From: Pullulanibacillus camelliae | Lineage (GTDB): Bacteria > Bacillota > Bacilli > Bacillales > Sporolactobacillaceae | Direction of reading: 5' to 3' | Assembly: GCF_014642655.1 (NCBI RefSeq) | Contig: NZ_BMIR01000001.1 | Span: 1-64,000 of the forward strand | Length of the DNA: 64,000 bases | In this document: positions 35,326 to 43,891 of the stretch, in pieces | How positions within the stretch are numbered: position 1 is the stretch's first letter | How the letters are laid out: each line of letters opens with the position of its first letter | Position numbers and translations under genes: made by a program | The notes under the pieces: model-generated | Databases searched by the model: none | Told to the model about the DNA's origin: nothing | Seen by the model: only the letters and a program-made list of their open reading frames with translations

Positions 35326-36414
35326 ATGGTAGCCAAGTATATCCAAGTGAAAGAGGCCATTAAAGAATGGATTTTAGAAGGTAAAATTATACCTGGAGAG
35401 AAAATAGGATCAGAAAGTGAATTAATGGAACAATTTAATGTGAGTCGTCATACTGTACGTCAAGCGATTGGTGAACTCGTCCATGAAGATTGGTTATATC
35501 GAATCCAAGGAGGCGGCACCTACTGCAAGGACCGTCAATCCACTGTTGATCAAAAACATATATATTCTCAAACCATTGGTATTATCACAACATATATTTC
35601 AGATTACATCTTTCCTTCTATTATCAGAGGGATTGAGTCTTATACATCTGAAAAGGATTATAGCCTTCTTCTCACAAGTACGAATAATAATGTTGAATTA
35701 GAAAAAAAGGGGTTACAAAACGTCTTAACTAAAAATATTAACGGCCTGATCGTCGAACCTACTAAGAGCACTTATCATAACCCGAATCTTAATTATTATT
35801 TAAATTTAGAACGCAGCCAAATTCCCTATGTGATGATCAATGCCTCATACTCTGAGCTCGCTGCTCCCAGCATCACGGTTGATGATGAAAAAGGGGGGTA
35901 TATCGCCACAGAACACTTAATCACACTTGGTCACAGACGGATCATGGGGCTTTTTAAAACCGATGACTTGCAAGGCATTGAACGGATGAAGGGCTTTATC
36001 CGCGCCCATCGTGAACATCAATTGCTTCCTTATCCTGACATGGTCATTTCCTTCAATACTGAGGATAAAGGCAACAGACTCCAAGATACGGTCCGTGCAT
36101 TGCTGACTAAGGATAAGCATAACCGTCCCGAAGCCATCGTCTGTTATAATGATGAAATTGCCTTAAGCATTCTTCATGTTATTCGCGAGCTTTCATTATC
36201 AGTTCCTGACGATCTCTCAATTGTCGGGTATGATGATTCTCATCTTGCCGAGGCCTCAGAAATCAAATTAACAAGTGTTGAACATCCAAAAACTGAGCTT
36301 GGTCGGGCCGCTGCCGAAACGATCATAAAGCTTATTGAAAAGCGCACAAAGAACGTAGAGTCCATCGTTTTTGAGCCAAAGTTAGTAATACGTCGTTCGA
36401 CAAAGCGGGTCTAA
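35326..36414 (+). CDS. araR: Arabinose repressor AraR
   Basis: This is a chimeric regulator with an N-terminal GntR-type winged helix and a C-terminal LacI/GalR-type sugar-binding domain; 362 residues, the same as B. subtilis AraR. The DNA-binding part includes KIGSESELMEQFNVSRHTVRQAIGEL and GGGTYCKD. The effector domain has YISDYIFPSIIRGIESY, SIVGYDDSHLAE and KLTSVEHPKTELG. Start is ATG behind TAGGAGG. L-arabinose should release it from the boxes found at 25589-25644, 35142-35153 and 35290-35305. It is divergent from the dead abfA. Confidence 0.95.
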   Translation: MVAKYIQVKEAIKEWILEGKIIPGEKIGSESELMEQFNVSRHTVRQAIGELVHEDWLYRIQGGGTYCKDRQSTVDQKHIYSQTIGIITTYISDYIFPSIIRGIESYTSEKDYSLLLTSTNNNVELEKKGLQNVLTKNINGLIVEPTKSTYHNPNLNYYLNLERSQIPYVMINASYSELAAPSITVDDEKGGYIATEHLITLGHRRIMGLFKTDDLQGIERMKGFIRAHREHQLLPYPDMVISFNTEDKGNRLQDTVRALLTKDKHNRPEAIVCYNDEIALSILHVIRELSLSVPDDLSIVGYDDSHLAEASEIKLTSVEHPKTELGRAAAETIIKLIEKRTKNVESIVFEPKLVIRRSTKRV

Positions 36415-36557
36415 GAAAGTCAAAATCAGCGGTAAACAAATGGGGATGAATGTTTTAAGGCGAAACACCGTATAGAGTAAATGCCTGATTCTTTACCCTC
36501 AAAACCTTAAAAAGCCGCTCTTTTAAGACAGTCTATTATTCGTTCTATAAAAAGTAA

Positions 36558-36594
36558 TTGCCGAGAAGGCATTATCCCTTTGTCTTCTCGGCAA
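36558..36594. terminator. Bidirectional terminator, araR / L,D-transpeptidase
   Basis: TTGCCGAGAAG and CTTCTCGGCAA form a perfect 11-bp stem with a 15-base loop. U-rich tracts follow on both strands (CTTTTACTT on plus, TTACTTTTTATAG on minus). It lies between the converging araR and transpeptidase genes, eight bases from the latter's stop. Confidence 0.8.
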
Positions 36595-36601
36595 CTTTTA
36601 C

Positions 36602-37984
36602 TTAATACACCACAACTGGTTCATATTGCGTAAGATTGTCATAAACTTTTTTCATAATACTTGGAGGAGTATTTACACATCCCCCTGATCCATTATTGAT
36701 GTAGGCATGACTTGACCAATTGGTCCTCCAGCTTGCATCGTGAAAGCCACTGCCACTTTGCGTAAAGGGTGCCCAATACTGAACTTTAATTGAATAATTC
36801 GGATTACCAACTTCGCTCCCTTTAAGAACGGAGGGGGATGCCTTATACTCAATATACCAAACCCCTTTTGGCGTATCTTCATTGTAAGCATGGGTCCCTG
36901 TTACAACAGGTGTTGTCACTGCTAATTGTCCTTGTCTATAAACCCATATTCGCTGAGCCTTAATTGACACCTCCACATAGGTATCACCTATCCCATGATT
37001 TGTGGGATTATGATAACCGACGCCATTCACATTCCATCCCTCTCCATAGATATTATAGGCGGGAATGGTATCCTCTCCTTTTATAAAGGCTTCCTTAATT
37101 CTTTTCGCTTCAGCAGCGCAATCAATCGCCCACCCATAGGATTGGCCTTTTACTGAAATCACCTGACCAGAATGCGTCTTAAACGTATAATTTTTATGAA
37201 GTGTCGACAGAGACTGATTCAATTTATCCAGCTTTTCCTCAATCATGCTCTGATCTATGTTGTACTTCATATCTTTGGTTAAGGTGACATTTTTGATCAC
37301 TTCACTGCCCCTGAAGGCATATGTTTTATTCTGTAGCTTGTAATTTACCGTTTGTTGAACCAAGTCCTGCAGCTTTTTCTTTTCTTGTTGTAGAACAGCA
37401 CTATCCGCCTTAGTCTGTTGCTGATGAATGGATGCCAAGTGAATTTCACTATTAAAGGCCTGTTTCTGATAAGCCTTTAATAGACTTGAAACATCGTAAC
37501 GTGTTCCCTTCTTTCCTTTTAAAACGATGATCTTCCCATTTTTTAAACGTACAGAAGCATTTTGAGGAGCCGCTAAGTCCTTATTTATTTTCAAGAGCTT
37601 TTCTTTTAGTCTCGTTTTGATTGCATCCACTTGTCTTCCCCCCATTGCCTCTGGCCTTAACACATAATTTTTCTCTTTTGCAGATGGGAATATCGTACGT
37701 TGTTGACGCAATAACGTTTTAATATTATTTCTATCTTTTTCTGTAAAGCCCATACTCGTATCCTTTCCATCCATCAGTCTCGTTTGTCCAACATAAATGA
37801 CATGTTTTGAAACTGCCCCTTTCAACTTGTCTATTGCCTGTTCAGCTGTTAATCCACCAACATCTATATGATTTATTTTAATATGGCGATTGAAGTGCGT
37901 AGCCTGATGATAATAAAGACATCCCAATAAAAGTGCCATTAAGAAAATGAGACTGCTTGGCACAATCACTCCCCATCTGTGCAT
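36602..37984 (-). CDS. L,D-transpeptidase with peptidoglycan-binding repeats
   Basis: This YkuD-domain enzyme would form 3-3 cross-links or anchor proteins in peptidoglycan on the outer face of the membrane. The start is ATG at 37984 behind GGAGGTTAGGG, giving 460 residues; the longest frame has 16 more without a suitable site. The N-terminus has one membrane anchor (VIVPSSLIFLMALLLGCLYY). The middle, about residues 40-320, carries two putative peptidoglycan-binding repeats (INHIDVGGLTAEQAIDKL, then VISVKGQSYGWAIDCAAEAKRI). The catalytic motif GFHDASW...SHAYINNGSGGCVNTP with its Cys is intact near the C-terminus. No link to the surrounding sugar genes is evident. Confidence 0.88.
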   Translation of the reverse strand: MHRWGVIVPSSLIFLMALLLGCLYYHQATHFNRHIKINHIDVGGLTAEQAIDKLKGAVSKHVIYVGQTRLMDGKDTSMGFTEKDRNNIKTLLRQQRTIFPSAKEKNYVLRPEAMGGRQVDAIKTRLKEKLLKINKDLAAPQNASVRLKNGKIIVLKGKKGTRYDVSSLLKAYQKQAFNSEIHLASIHQQQTKADSAVLQQEKKKLQDLVQQTVNYKLQNKTYAFRGSEVIKNVTLTKDMKYNIDQSMIEEKLDKLNQSLSTLHKNYTFKTHSGQVISVKGQSYGWAIDCAAEAKRIKEAFIKGEDTIPAYNIYGEGWNVNGVGYHNPTNHGIGDTYVEVSIKAQRIWVYRQGQLAVTTPVVTGTHAYNEDTPKGVWYIEYKASPSVLKGSEVGNPNYSIKVQYWAPFTQSGSGFHDASWRTNWSSHAYINNGSGGCVNTPPSIMKKVYDNLTQYEPVVVY

Positions 37985-38151
37985 GACCCTAACCTCCAAA
38001 ATAATAATAGATTCAATACTTTTCTTTTCCACCCATTAAACTGTTCTATTCATATCAATAGGCAAAAATGACATCAACTTGTCTAGGGACGGTATTGAAT
38101 GCTCGAGAAAGAAATAAAGAAAATGGAGGCTAGACGCTTGCTCCACAACAT

Positions 38152-38203
38152 AAAAAAGTACAGGAGTAGCACCGAACGCGCAAGGGTCTCCTGTCCCTTT
38201 TTT
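38152..38203. terminator. Isolated terminator-like hairpin
   Basis: AAAAAAGTACAGGAG and CTCCTGTCCCTTTTTT pair over about 13 bases (mismatches in the middle) around a 21-base loop, with an A-run before and a T-run after. It lies in the 500-bp gap between the L,D-transpeptidase and the LevR-like gene. It may be the end of a small RNA, since no gene precedes it on the plus strand. Apart from this hairpin I see no further gene between 38000 and 38488. Confidence 0.5.
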
Positions 38204-38488
38204 ATATCAAAAGCGCCAACTCTTACCTTTACCTTGTTTACGACATTCGATTTACAGGATTTATCTTTTTCAATCCACCAGATATTGAGAGACCCCTAAC
38301 ATTTATTAACCTTCCACTCTATCATTTGACATAAGATTCCTTAGAAAAATCAGAAAAATTATGATATTATATCACCATTATAAAAAATTTGTCGATTAAT
38401 GGATCGTACTCTTTAAATAGGTGAAAAATATAATTCTTTATTGTTCAGAATTGAGATAAGAACGTGATGAATCACTGGAGGGATTCTT

Positions 38489-41242
38489 ATGAAAAAAGAA
38501 TTAATCATAGATTATATTAAAGAAGCTACCCAAGCCTTTCTATTTCATGATGAGTATGATCTTAGCCAACTTCAGACAAATGTTATTGCCCATCATTTTT
38601 CAATGGAACGAACATCAATCAGTCGCATTCTAAATGATGCTGTTAAAGAAGGTTTACTTATAAAAATCAACACTAGGCCCGTTTATTTTTTACATAAAAG
38701 TACCATTGAAAATAACTTTGGTATGATACAAGAAAATGAGTATAAAAATATTGAAGAACTCAAAAATAGCTTAACCAGACATCAAACCAAAACAGTATTT
38801 CAAGAAATAATTGGACATGATAAGAGTTTAAAAGAAGTTATTGAACAAATGAAAACGGCTATTTTTTATCCAGAAAACGGCCTACCAATAATGTTAATTG
38901 GACCAACGGGTGTCGGTAAAACCCATTTAGCTCAACTTATGTATAAGTACATTAAAAACCAAAATTTAATTTTGCGAGATGCCCCCTTTCATATTTTTAA
39001 TTGTGCACAATATGCTAATAATCCAGAATTATTGTCGAGCCATCTATTTGGTCATGCAAAAGGAGCCTATACTGGAGCGGATAAAGATAAATCTGGGCTA
39101 TTAGAACGGGCTGATCAAGGTGTTCTCTTTTTAGACGAAGTTCACTGCTTAAGTCGTGAAGGACAAGAGAAGCTTTTTACGTTTATGGATCAAGGTACAT
39201 TTTCTAGACTTGGCGAAAATGACACGCTAAGAAAAGCGAGGGTAAGATTAATTTTTGCAACCACTGAAAGCCTATCTTGCTTTTTAGACACCTTTTTACG
39301 AAGAATCCCCATAAAAGTAACTATCCCAAGCTTAGAAGAAAGAGGAACACAAGAAAAAAATCAATTCATTCAATACTTTTTTATGGAAGAAAGCAAACTA
39401 TTTCAGCTACCTATCGAGGTAAGTAATAAAACTATCGAAGTATTAAATCACCATGAATATATTGGAAATATTGGTGAATGCAAAAATATTATTAAATACA
39501 CCTGTGGATGCGCCTATGCCAATAAAACTCAAGACACAGATATAATTAAAGTAACTATTAACGATCTTCCAAAAGAAATATTTAAGAAGTCTCCTCACTT
39601 ATTTGATAATTATATACCTCATGAAGGCGCCTATGTATTTCAACCAGATAGTAAAACGGTTGCCAGCAAAAATAATGAGAGACAAAAAGGTAGAATAAGG
39701 AACAGTTTCTTTAATTGTCTAAATTATTTTAAAAATGCAGATGATCAAACCTGGCAAGAGGACGTAAGCCATCAAAAAATCATAGAAGAAATAACTGTCT
39801 TAATGGATCACTTAATTTTCAAAAGGCCCAATAATAACATGAATATCATGATGGAAATTACAATAAACTCCCTGCAAAAAACCTTCAGATATCTAGAAAC
39901 AAATTATAATATGAAATATGATGGGAATTTTTTATACGCAGTCGCTTCCTATCTTTTTTTTAAGCCTGTAGTCCTTCACTTAAGTGAGCAGGAGGAAACA
40001 TTATTTCATGCCATGTGCCATTATTACGAACATAAATTAAAGAGAGAATACTTATATGTATTAAAACTGAAACCCTTTATTGAAAACGGGTTGGACATAA
40101 AACTGGATGACTTCGATACACTACTGATAACCTTATTTTTATCAACAACCGAAATGCCTCATCATCAGAACAGAGCAAAAGCAATGATCATCGCTCACGG
40201 TTATGCAACTGCAAGTAGTATTGCTAATGTATGTAACAGAATCCTCAGATCAAATATTTATGATTCAATGGATATGGAAATTGAAGCAACCTCAACAGAC
40301 ATTATTGAAAAATTGCAGCATTATTTAGAACTTAACGAAACAGTGAATGGTCTTTTAATATTTATTGACATGGGGTCCCTTAACTTAATTCACGATCACA
40401 TTCAAGAGCATATTGATGGACCTCTCTTATTTATTGATCAGGTTACAACAATGACCGCATTAGAAGCAGGCCAATATATCATGAATGGCTTTACAATCAA
40501 TGACATAGCGATAAAAATGAAGCAGGTTGATAAACCTAAAATCAATTTATTTTACCCCAAGAAAAAGAAGGAATTTGCAATTATTACATCCTGTTTTACC
40601 GGAATTGGCACAGCAACACAAATCGAGGATTTACTTACTGAGAGCATTAAAGATGATATTGCTATAAAAATTATATCTCATGACTTTGAGCGCTTGAAAC
40701 ATAATGGGATTCAAGAAGCTCCATTTCAACTATATGATGTGCTGGCAATTGTAGGTACTGAAAATCCCAATATACCTGAGATTAATTTTATCCCCTTAGA
40801 AGACATTATATCTGGAAAAGGAGAAAGAGACGTCTTTCGTATTTTTGAAAAAGTAGCAGATGCCGAAACCATTCGGCGTGTTAATGATAAAATTATCATT
40901 AATTTTTCACTTAATAGAGTTATTGATTCCCTCACTATTCTCGATACAGATAAGCTTATTAAAAGTGTAGAAAAAGGGATCGTACAATTAGAAAAAAAAT
41001 TAGGTAAGAAAATTTCAAATGACAAAAAAATTTCTTTATTTGTACATGTAAGTTGTATGGTGGAACGTTTAATTCGATTAAGTCCTATTGAGGAATACCC
41101 TAATCAATTACAATTTGAGCAAGCGCACACTAAGGAAATAACCATGATCAAAAATGCATTTAGTGTGCTTGAAAGCAATTATTGTGTGCAATTAAATATA
41201 CCTGAGATTGGCTATATCTATAACATTATCTTTGGATATTAA
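38489..41242 (+). CDS. LevR/GfrR-like sigma-54-dependent PTS operon activator
   Basis: This is a 917-residue activator controlled by PTS phosphorylation. An N-terminal winged helix (about 1-65) is followed by a sigma-54 AAA+ domain (about 105-340) with Walker A GPTGVGKTHLA at 138-148, the sigma-54 contact loop GAYTGA at 192-197 and Walker B GVLFLDEVH at 211-219. The rest has a PRD region, an EIIA-Man-like segment with MIIAHGYATAS (His near 569), an EIIB-like segment with ITSCFTGIGTA (Cys near 699) and a terminal PRD with LFVHVSCMVER. ATG follows GGAGGGATTCTT. A sigma-54 promoter follows at 41299, before the PTS genes, which it presumably activates. Confidence 0.92.
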   Translation: MKKELIIDYIKEATQAFLFHDEYDLSQLQTNVIAHHFSMERTSISRILNDAVKEGLLIKINTRPVYFLHKSTIENNFGMIQENEYKNIEELKNSLTRHQTKTVFQEIIGHDKSLKEVIEQMKTAIFYPENGLPIMLIGPTGVGKTHLAQLMYKYIKNQNLILRDAPFHIFNCAQYANNPELLSSHLFGHAKGAYTGADKDKSGLLERADQGVLFLDEVHCLSREGQEKLFTFMDQGTFSRLGENDTLRKARVRLIFATTESLSCFLDTFLRRIPIKVTIPSLEERGTQEKNQFIQYFFMEESKLFQLPIEVSNKTIEVLNHHEYIGNIGECKNIIKYTCGCAYANKTQDTDIIKVTINDLPKEIFKKSPHLFDNYIPHEGAYVFQPDSKTVASKNNERQKGRIRNSFFNCLNYFKNADDQTWQEDVSHQKIIEEITVLMDHLIFKRPNNNMNIMMEITINSLQKTFRYLETNYNMKYDGNFLYAVASYLFFKPVVLHLSEQEETLFHAMCHYYEHKLKREYLYVLKLKPFIENGLDIKLDDFDTLLITLFLSTTEMPHHQNRAKAMIIAHGYATASSIANVCNRILRSNIYDSMDMEIEATSTDIIEKLQHYLELNETVNGLLIFIDMGSLNLIHDHIQEHIDGPLLFIDQVTTMTALEAGQYIMNGFTINDIAIKMKQVDKPKINLFYPKKKKEFAIITSCFTGIGTATQIEDLLTESIKDDIAIKIISHDFERLKHNGIQEAPFQLYDVLAIVGTENPNIPEINFIPLEDIISGKGERDVFRIFEKVADAETIRRVNDKIIINFSLNRVIDSLTILDTDKLIKSVEKGIVQLEKKLGKKISNDKKISLFVHVSCMVERLIRLSPIEEYPNQLQFEQAHTKEITMIKNAFSVLESNYCVQLNIPEIGYIYNIIFGY

Positions 41243-41278
41243 GTCATATCAAGGGTTCTACAATTTTATCCTTCTATC

Positions 41279-41314
41279 GCAAAAAGCATGTCACTAGGTT
41301 GGCATGCTTTTTGC
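41279..41314. repeat. Perfect 12-bp inverted repeat spanning the sigma-54 promoter
   Basis: GCAAAAAGCATG (41279-41290) and CATGCTTTTTGC (41303-41314) are perfect complements separated by 12 bases. The right arm contains most of the -24/-12 promoter. The structure may act as terminator for the activator gene, or the left arm may be a mirrored promoter-like element. Confidence 0.75.
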
Positions 41315-41316
41315 AT
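41299..41316 (+). promoter_or_regulatory. Sigma-54 (-24/-12) promoter of the PTS operon
   Basis: TTGGCATGCTTTTTGCAT has GG at -24 and GC at -12 with the correct 10-base spacing, close to the consensus TGGCAC-N5-TTGCA. It lies 41 bases upstream of the EIIA start codon. It fits the sigma-54 activator encoded immediately upstream. Confidence 0.88.
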
Positions 41317-41356
41317 GTATATAAGTGACTAGTTCTTAAGAAGGAAGGAAAACCAA

Positions 41357-41797
41357 ATGAAACGCTTTTTATTTGCTACTCATGGAGATTTATCTAAGGC
41401 CCTCATCAATACTGTATCTATGATTATTGGCGATATGCCAAATGTCAGCTACTTTCAGATGACTAAATTAAAATCAAGCGCTACAGCAAAAAAGGAATTG
41501 AAGGAAATTCTAACAGATAAAGAAGAAAATGATCATTTTATCGTTTTGACCGATATGTTTGGAGGTAGTGTTTGCAACATTTGTTCAGAACTATTTATGG
41601 AATTAAAAAATTTCGATTTACTTACAGGAGTCAATTTACCTATGGTCCTCACCATGTTATTAGCTGGAGAAGAAGCAAGTATTGCCGATACAATTTCCCA
41701 AGGCTTCGAAGCAGCTAAAAATGGGATTATTCATATAAATGAAATCATTGAATCACAGAAAGGAAGTGTACAGGATGATATCACTAGTGAGAATTGA
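41357..41797 (+). CDS. PTS EIIA component, mannose/fructose/sorbose family
   Basis: This is a 146-residue cytoplasmic EIIA-Man protein that takes phosphate from HPr. The phosphorylated His is in FLFATHGDLSKAL (His9), and VLTDMFGGSVCNI is the second family hallmark. Start is ATG behind AAGGAAGG. It is the first gene behind the sigma-54 promoter; its 3' end overlaps the EIIB start by 23 bases. The sugar specificity cannot be told from EIIA. Confidence 0.92.
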   Translation: MKRFLFATHGDLSKALINTVSMIIGDMPNVSYFQMTKLKSSATAKKELKEILTDKEENDHFIVLTDMFGGSVCNICSELFMELKNFDLLTGVNLPMVLTMLLAGEEASIADTISQGFEAAKNGIIHINEIIESQKGSVQDDITSEN

Positions 41798-42257
41798 TGA
41801 TCGTTTACTTCATGGGCAAGTTGCCTATGGTTGGACTCCGGCCCTCGATGCCAATGTTATTTTTATTGTTAACGATGAAGCAAAAAATGATCAAATGAAA
41901 GCAATGTCACTAAATTTAGCAAAACCAAACAATGTCAAACTTTATATTCGAGGAGTTGAGGAATCCGGTGAAATTATAAAGAAATTTGCCGAAGCCAAAA
42001 AAAGCAAGGTACTAGTTTTGGTGAAAAATACAAATGATGCCCTAGCGCTAGCACAAGAATCAGGGGGAACAATCAAGTTCATTAATGTTGGGGGATTACG
42101 CTACGAAGAAGGAAAGCGTAAACTGACAGATTTAGTAGCTGTAGATGATCATGATCTTGATAACCTTAAGAAACTAGAAGAAATGGGGGTAGAATTGGAG
42201 TTCAGATTGTTGCCACGTGATAAGAAGAAAAGCCTAAGTGAATTACTAAAAAAGTAA
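41775..42257 (+). CDS. PTS EIIB component, mannose/fructose/sorbose family
   Basis: This is a 160-residue EIIB-Man protein. The start is ATG at 41775 (MISLVRIDDRLLHGQVAYGW) with GGAAG upstream; a longer frame opens 36 bases earlier inside the EIIA gene. The phospho-acceptor His is in DDRLLHGQV (His13), and FINVGGLRYEEGKRKLTD is typical. It relays phosphate from EIIA to the incoming sugar. Confidence 0.92.
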   Translation: MISLVRIDDRLLHGQVAYGWTPALDANVIFIVNDEAKNDQMKAMSLNLAKPNNVKLYIRGVEESGEIIKKFAEAKKSKVLVLVKNTNDALALAQESGGTIKFINVGGLRYEEGKRKLTDLVAVDDHDLDNLKKLEEMGVELEFRLLPRDKKKSLSELLKK

Positions 42258-42277
42258 GATGAAGGAGGATAAAGTGA

Positions 42278-43069
42278 ATGTTAATCAATGCCATACTGCT
42301 TGGAATTGTAGCAGGTATTGCCATTCTTGATGAACGTATCTTTGGTGTCGTATTACTCGAACGGCCTCTTGTCATTGGAATGTTAGTGGGTTTAGTTCTT
42401 GGGGATGTAAAAAGTGGAATTATCATTGGTGCACAATTGGAATTGATTTGGATGGGCATCGCAGGAATTGGGGCCTCAACCCCTCCAGATGTAGTAACAG
42501 GTGGCGTTCTTGGCACAGCCTTTGCCATCCTCTCCGGACACGGTGTAGCTGTTGCGCTAGCTCTCGCAGTCCCTATTGCTGTTTTAGCACAATCATTAGG
42601 TGTTTTAGTCAGAGTCATTAATAGTTACTTTTTACACAGGGCTGATCAATATGCAAAGACCGCAAACTTTCGAGGGGTAACATTGATGATGTGGATTCCT
42701 CCCATCTTATTTTTCCTAAGTGTCTTCATCCCAACTTTTCTAGCCATTTTAGTTGGTGCAAACGAAGTTTCTGCACTTATTAACGCGATTCCTAAGACAA
42801 TATTAGATGGCTTAACTGTTGCAGGGAATTTATTACCGGCTATTGGCTTTGCATTATTACTAGACATGTTATTTACCAAAAAAATGGCTGTATACTTCTT
42901 CCTTGGTTTTCTTGCTGCTTCATATCTAAAACTAGATATCACAGCGATAGCACTATTCGGTACATGTCTAGCCATCATTATATATGTTATTTTAAATCGC
43001 GATGATCACACCCCAGCTTTTGAACAGGTAACAGATAACTTAACTGAAGGAGAGATTGATTTTGAGTAG
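42278..43069 (+). CDS. PTS EIIC component, mannose family
   Basis: This is the 263-residue membrane channel subunit. It has about seven hydrophobic segments, with LERPLVIGMLVGLVLGDVKSGIIIGAQLELIWMG and GASTPPDVVTGGVLGTAFAILSGHG near the N-terminus, both characteristic of EIIC-Man. Start is ATG behind GAAGGAGG. Its stop overlaps the EIID start. Confidence 0.92.
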   Translation: MLINAILLGIVAGIAILDERIFGVVLLERPLVIGMLVGLVLGDVKSGIIIGAQLELIWMGIAGIGASTPPDVVTGGVLGTAFAILSGHGVAVALALAVPIAVLAQSLGVLVRVINSYFLHRADQYAKTANFRGVTLMMWIPPILFFLSVFIPTFLAILVGANEVSALINAIPKTILDGLTVAGNLLPAIGFALLLDMLFTKKMAVYFFLGFLAASYLKLDITAIALFGTCLAIIIYVILNRDDHTPAFEQVTDNLTEGEIDFE

Positions 43070-43871
43070 TGCAACCTCACTAACTAATAAAGAGCTTCGC
43101 AAGGTTTTTTGGAGATCCTTTGCTCTTCAAGGGGCTTTCAATTACGAAAGAATGCAAAATGTTGGATATGTCTATGCCATGATTCCTGTAATAAAAAAAT
43201 TATATAAAGATCATGATGATCAAGTCAAAGCATTACAAAGGCATTTAGAGCTTTTTAATACAACTCCCGCTGTTGCACCAGCAATAATGGGAATTTCAGC
43301 AGCTATGGAAGAACAGAATGCTAATGACCCTGACTTTGATGAGCATTCTATTAATGCAGTAAAGGCCTCATTAATGGGACCGCTTGCCGGAATAGGTGAT
43401 TCACTATTTTGGGGCACATTTCGGGTCATTGCCGCTGGTATTGGTATTTCCTTTGCCAAGCAAGGAAATTTTCTTGGCCCAATACTATTTCTTTTCCTCT
43501 ATAACCTTCCGCATTTTCTATTAAGGATATTCGGATTGAAGTTCGGTTATCGCCTTGGAATTAGCTCATTGATAAGAATCCAAAAGCAAGGCTTGATGGA
43601 TAGAATTATGTCCATTACAACAACAATAGGTCTAGTTGTTGTCGGAGGAATGATTGCAACAATGTTAACCGTCACAACGCCATTGAAATTTGAAGTTAAT
43701 GGTGCAAAAGTGGTCATCCAGGATATACTCGATAAAATTCTTCCAAACATGCTACCACTTGCATTAACTTTTATAATCTATTTTCTAATTAAAAAGAAAA
43801 TGAGTATTACAAAGTTAACACTTCTCCTAATTGCAGCAGGAATATTATTACATGTTGTTAAAATCTTATAA
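43062..43871 (+). CDS. PTS EIID component, mannose family
   Basis: This is the second membrane subunit of the mannose-class permease, 269 residues from TTG at 43062, which has AAGGAGAG seven bases upstream; another TTG two codons earlier is less well spaced. Family features are FWRSFALQGAFNYERMQNVGYVYAMIP, SLMGPLAGIGDSLFWGTFRV and LFLYNLPHFLLRIFGLKFGY. It overlaps the end of the EIIC gene by eight bases. Confidence 0.9.
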   Translation: MSSATSLTNKELRKVFWRSFALQGAFNYERMQNVGYVYAMIPVIKKLYKDHDDQVKALQRHLELFNTTPAVAPAIMGISAAMEEQNANDPDFDEHSINAVKASLMGPLAGIGDSLFWGTFRVIAAGIGISFAKQGNFLGPILFLFLYNLPHFLLRIFGLKFGYRLGISSLIRIQKQGLMDRIMSITTTIGLVVVGGMIATMLTVTTPLKFEVNGAKVVIQDILDKILPNMLPLALTFIIYFLIKKKMSITKLTLLLIAAGILLHVVKIL

Positions 43872-43891
43872 AAGAAAGCGTGGAACGATAA

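Noticed and set aside
38099-38299. Plus-strand 66-residue frame upstream of the LevR-like gene
   Set aside because: No ribosome binding site, and the frame runs through a terminator-like hairpin; more likely non-coding.
42202-42618. 138-codon minus-strand frame opposite the PTS EIIC gene
   Set aside because: Low-complexity Thr/Pro/Ala-rich translation, typical of the complement of a membrane-protein gene.
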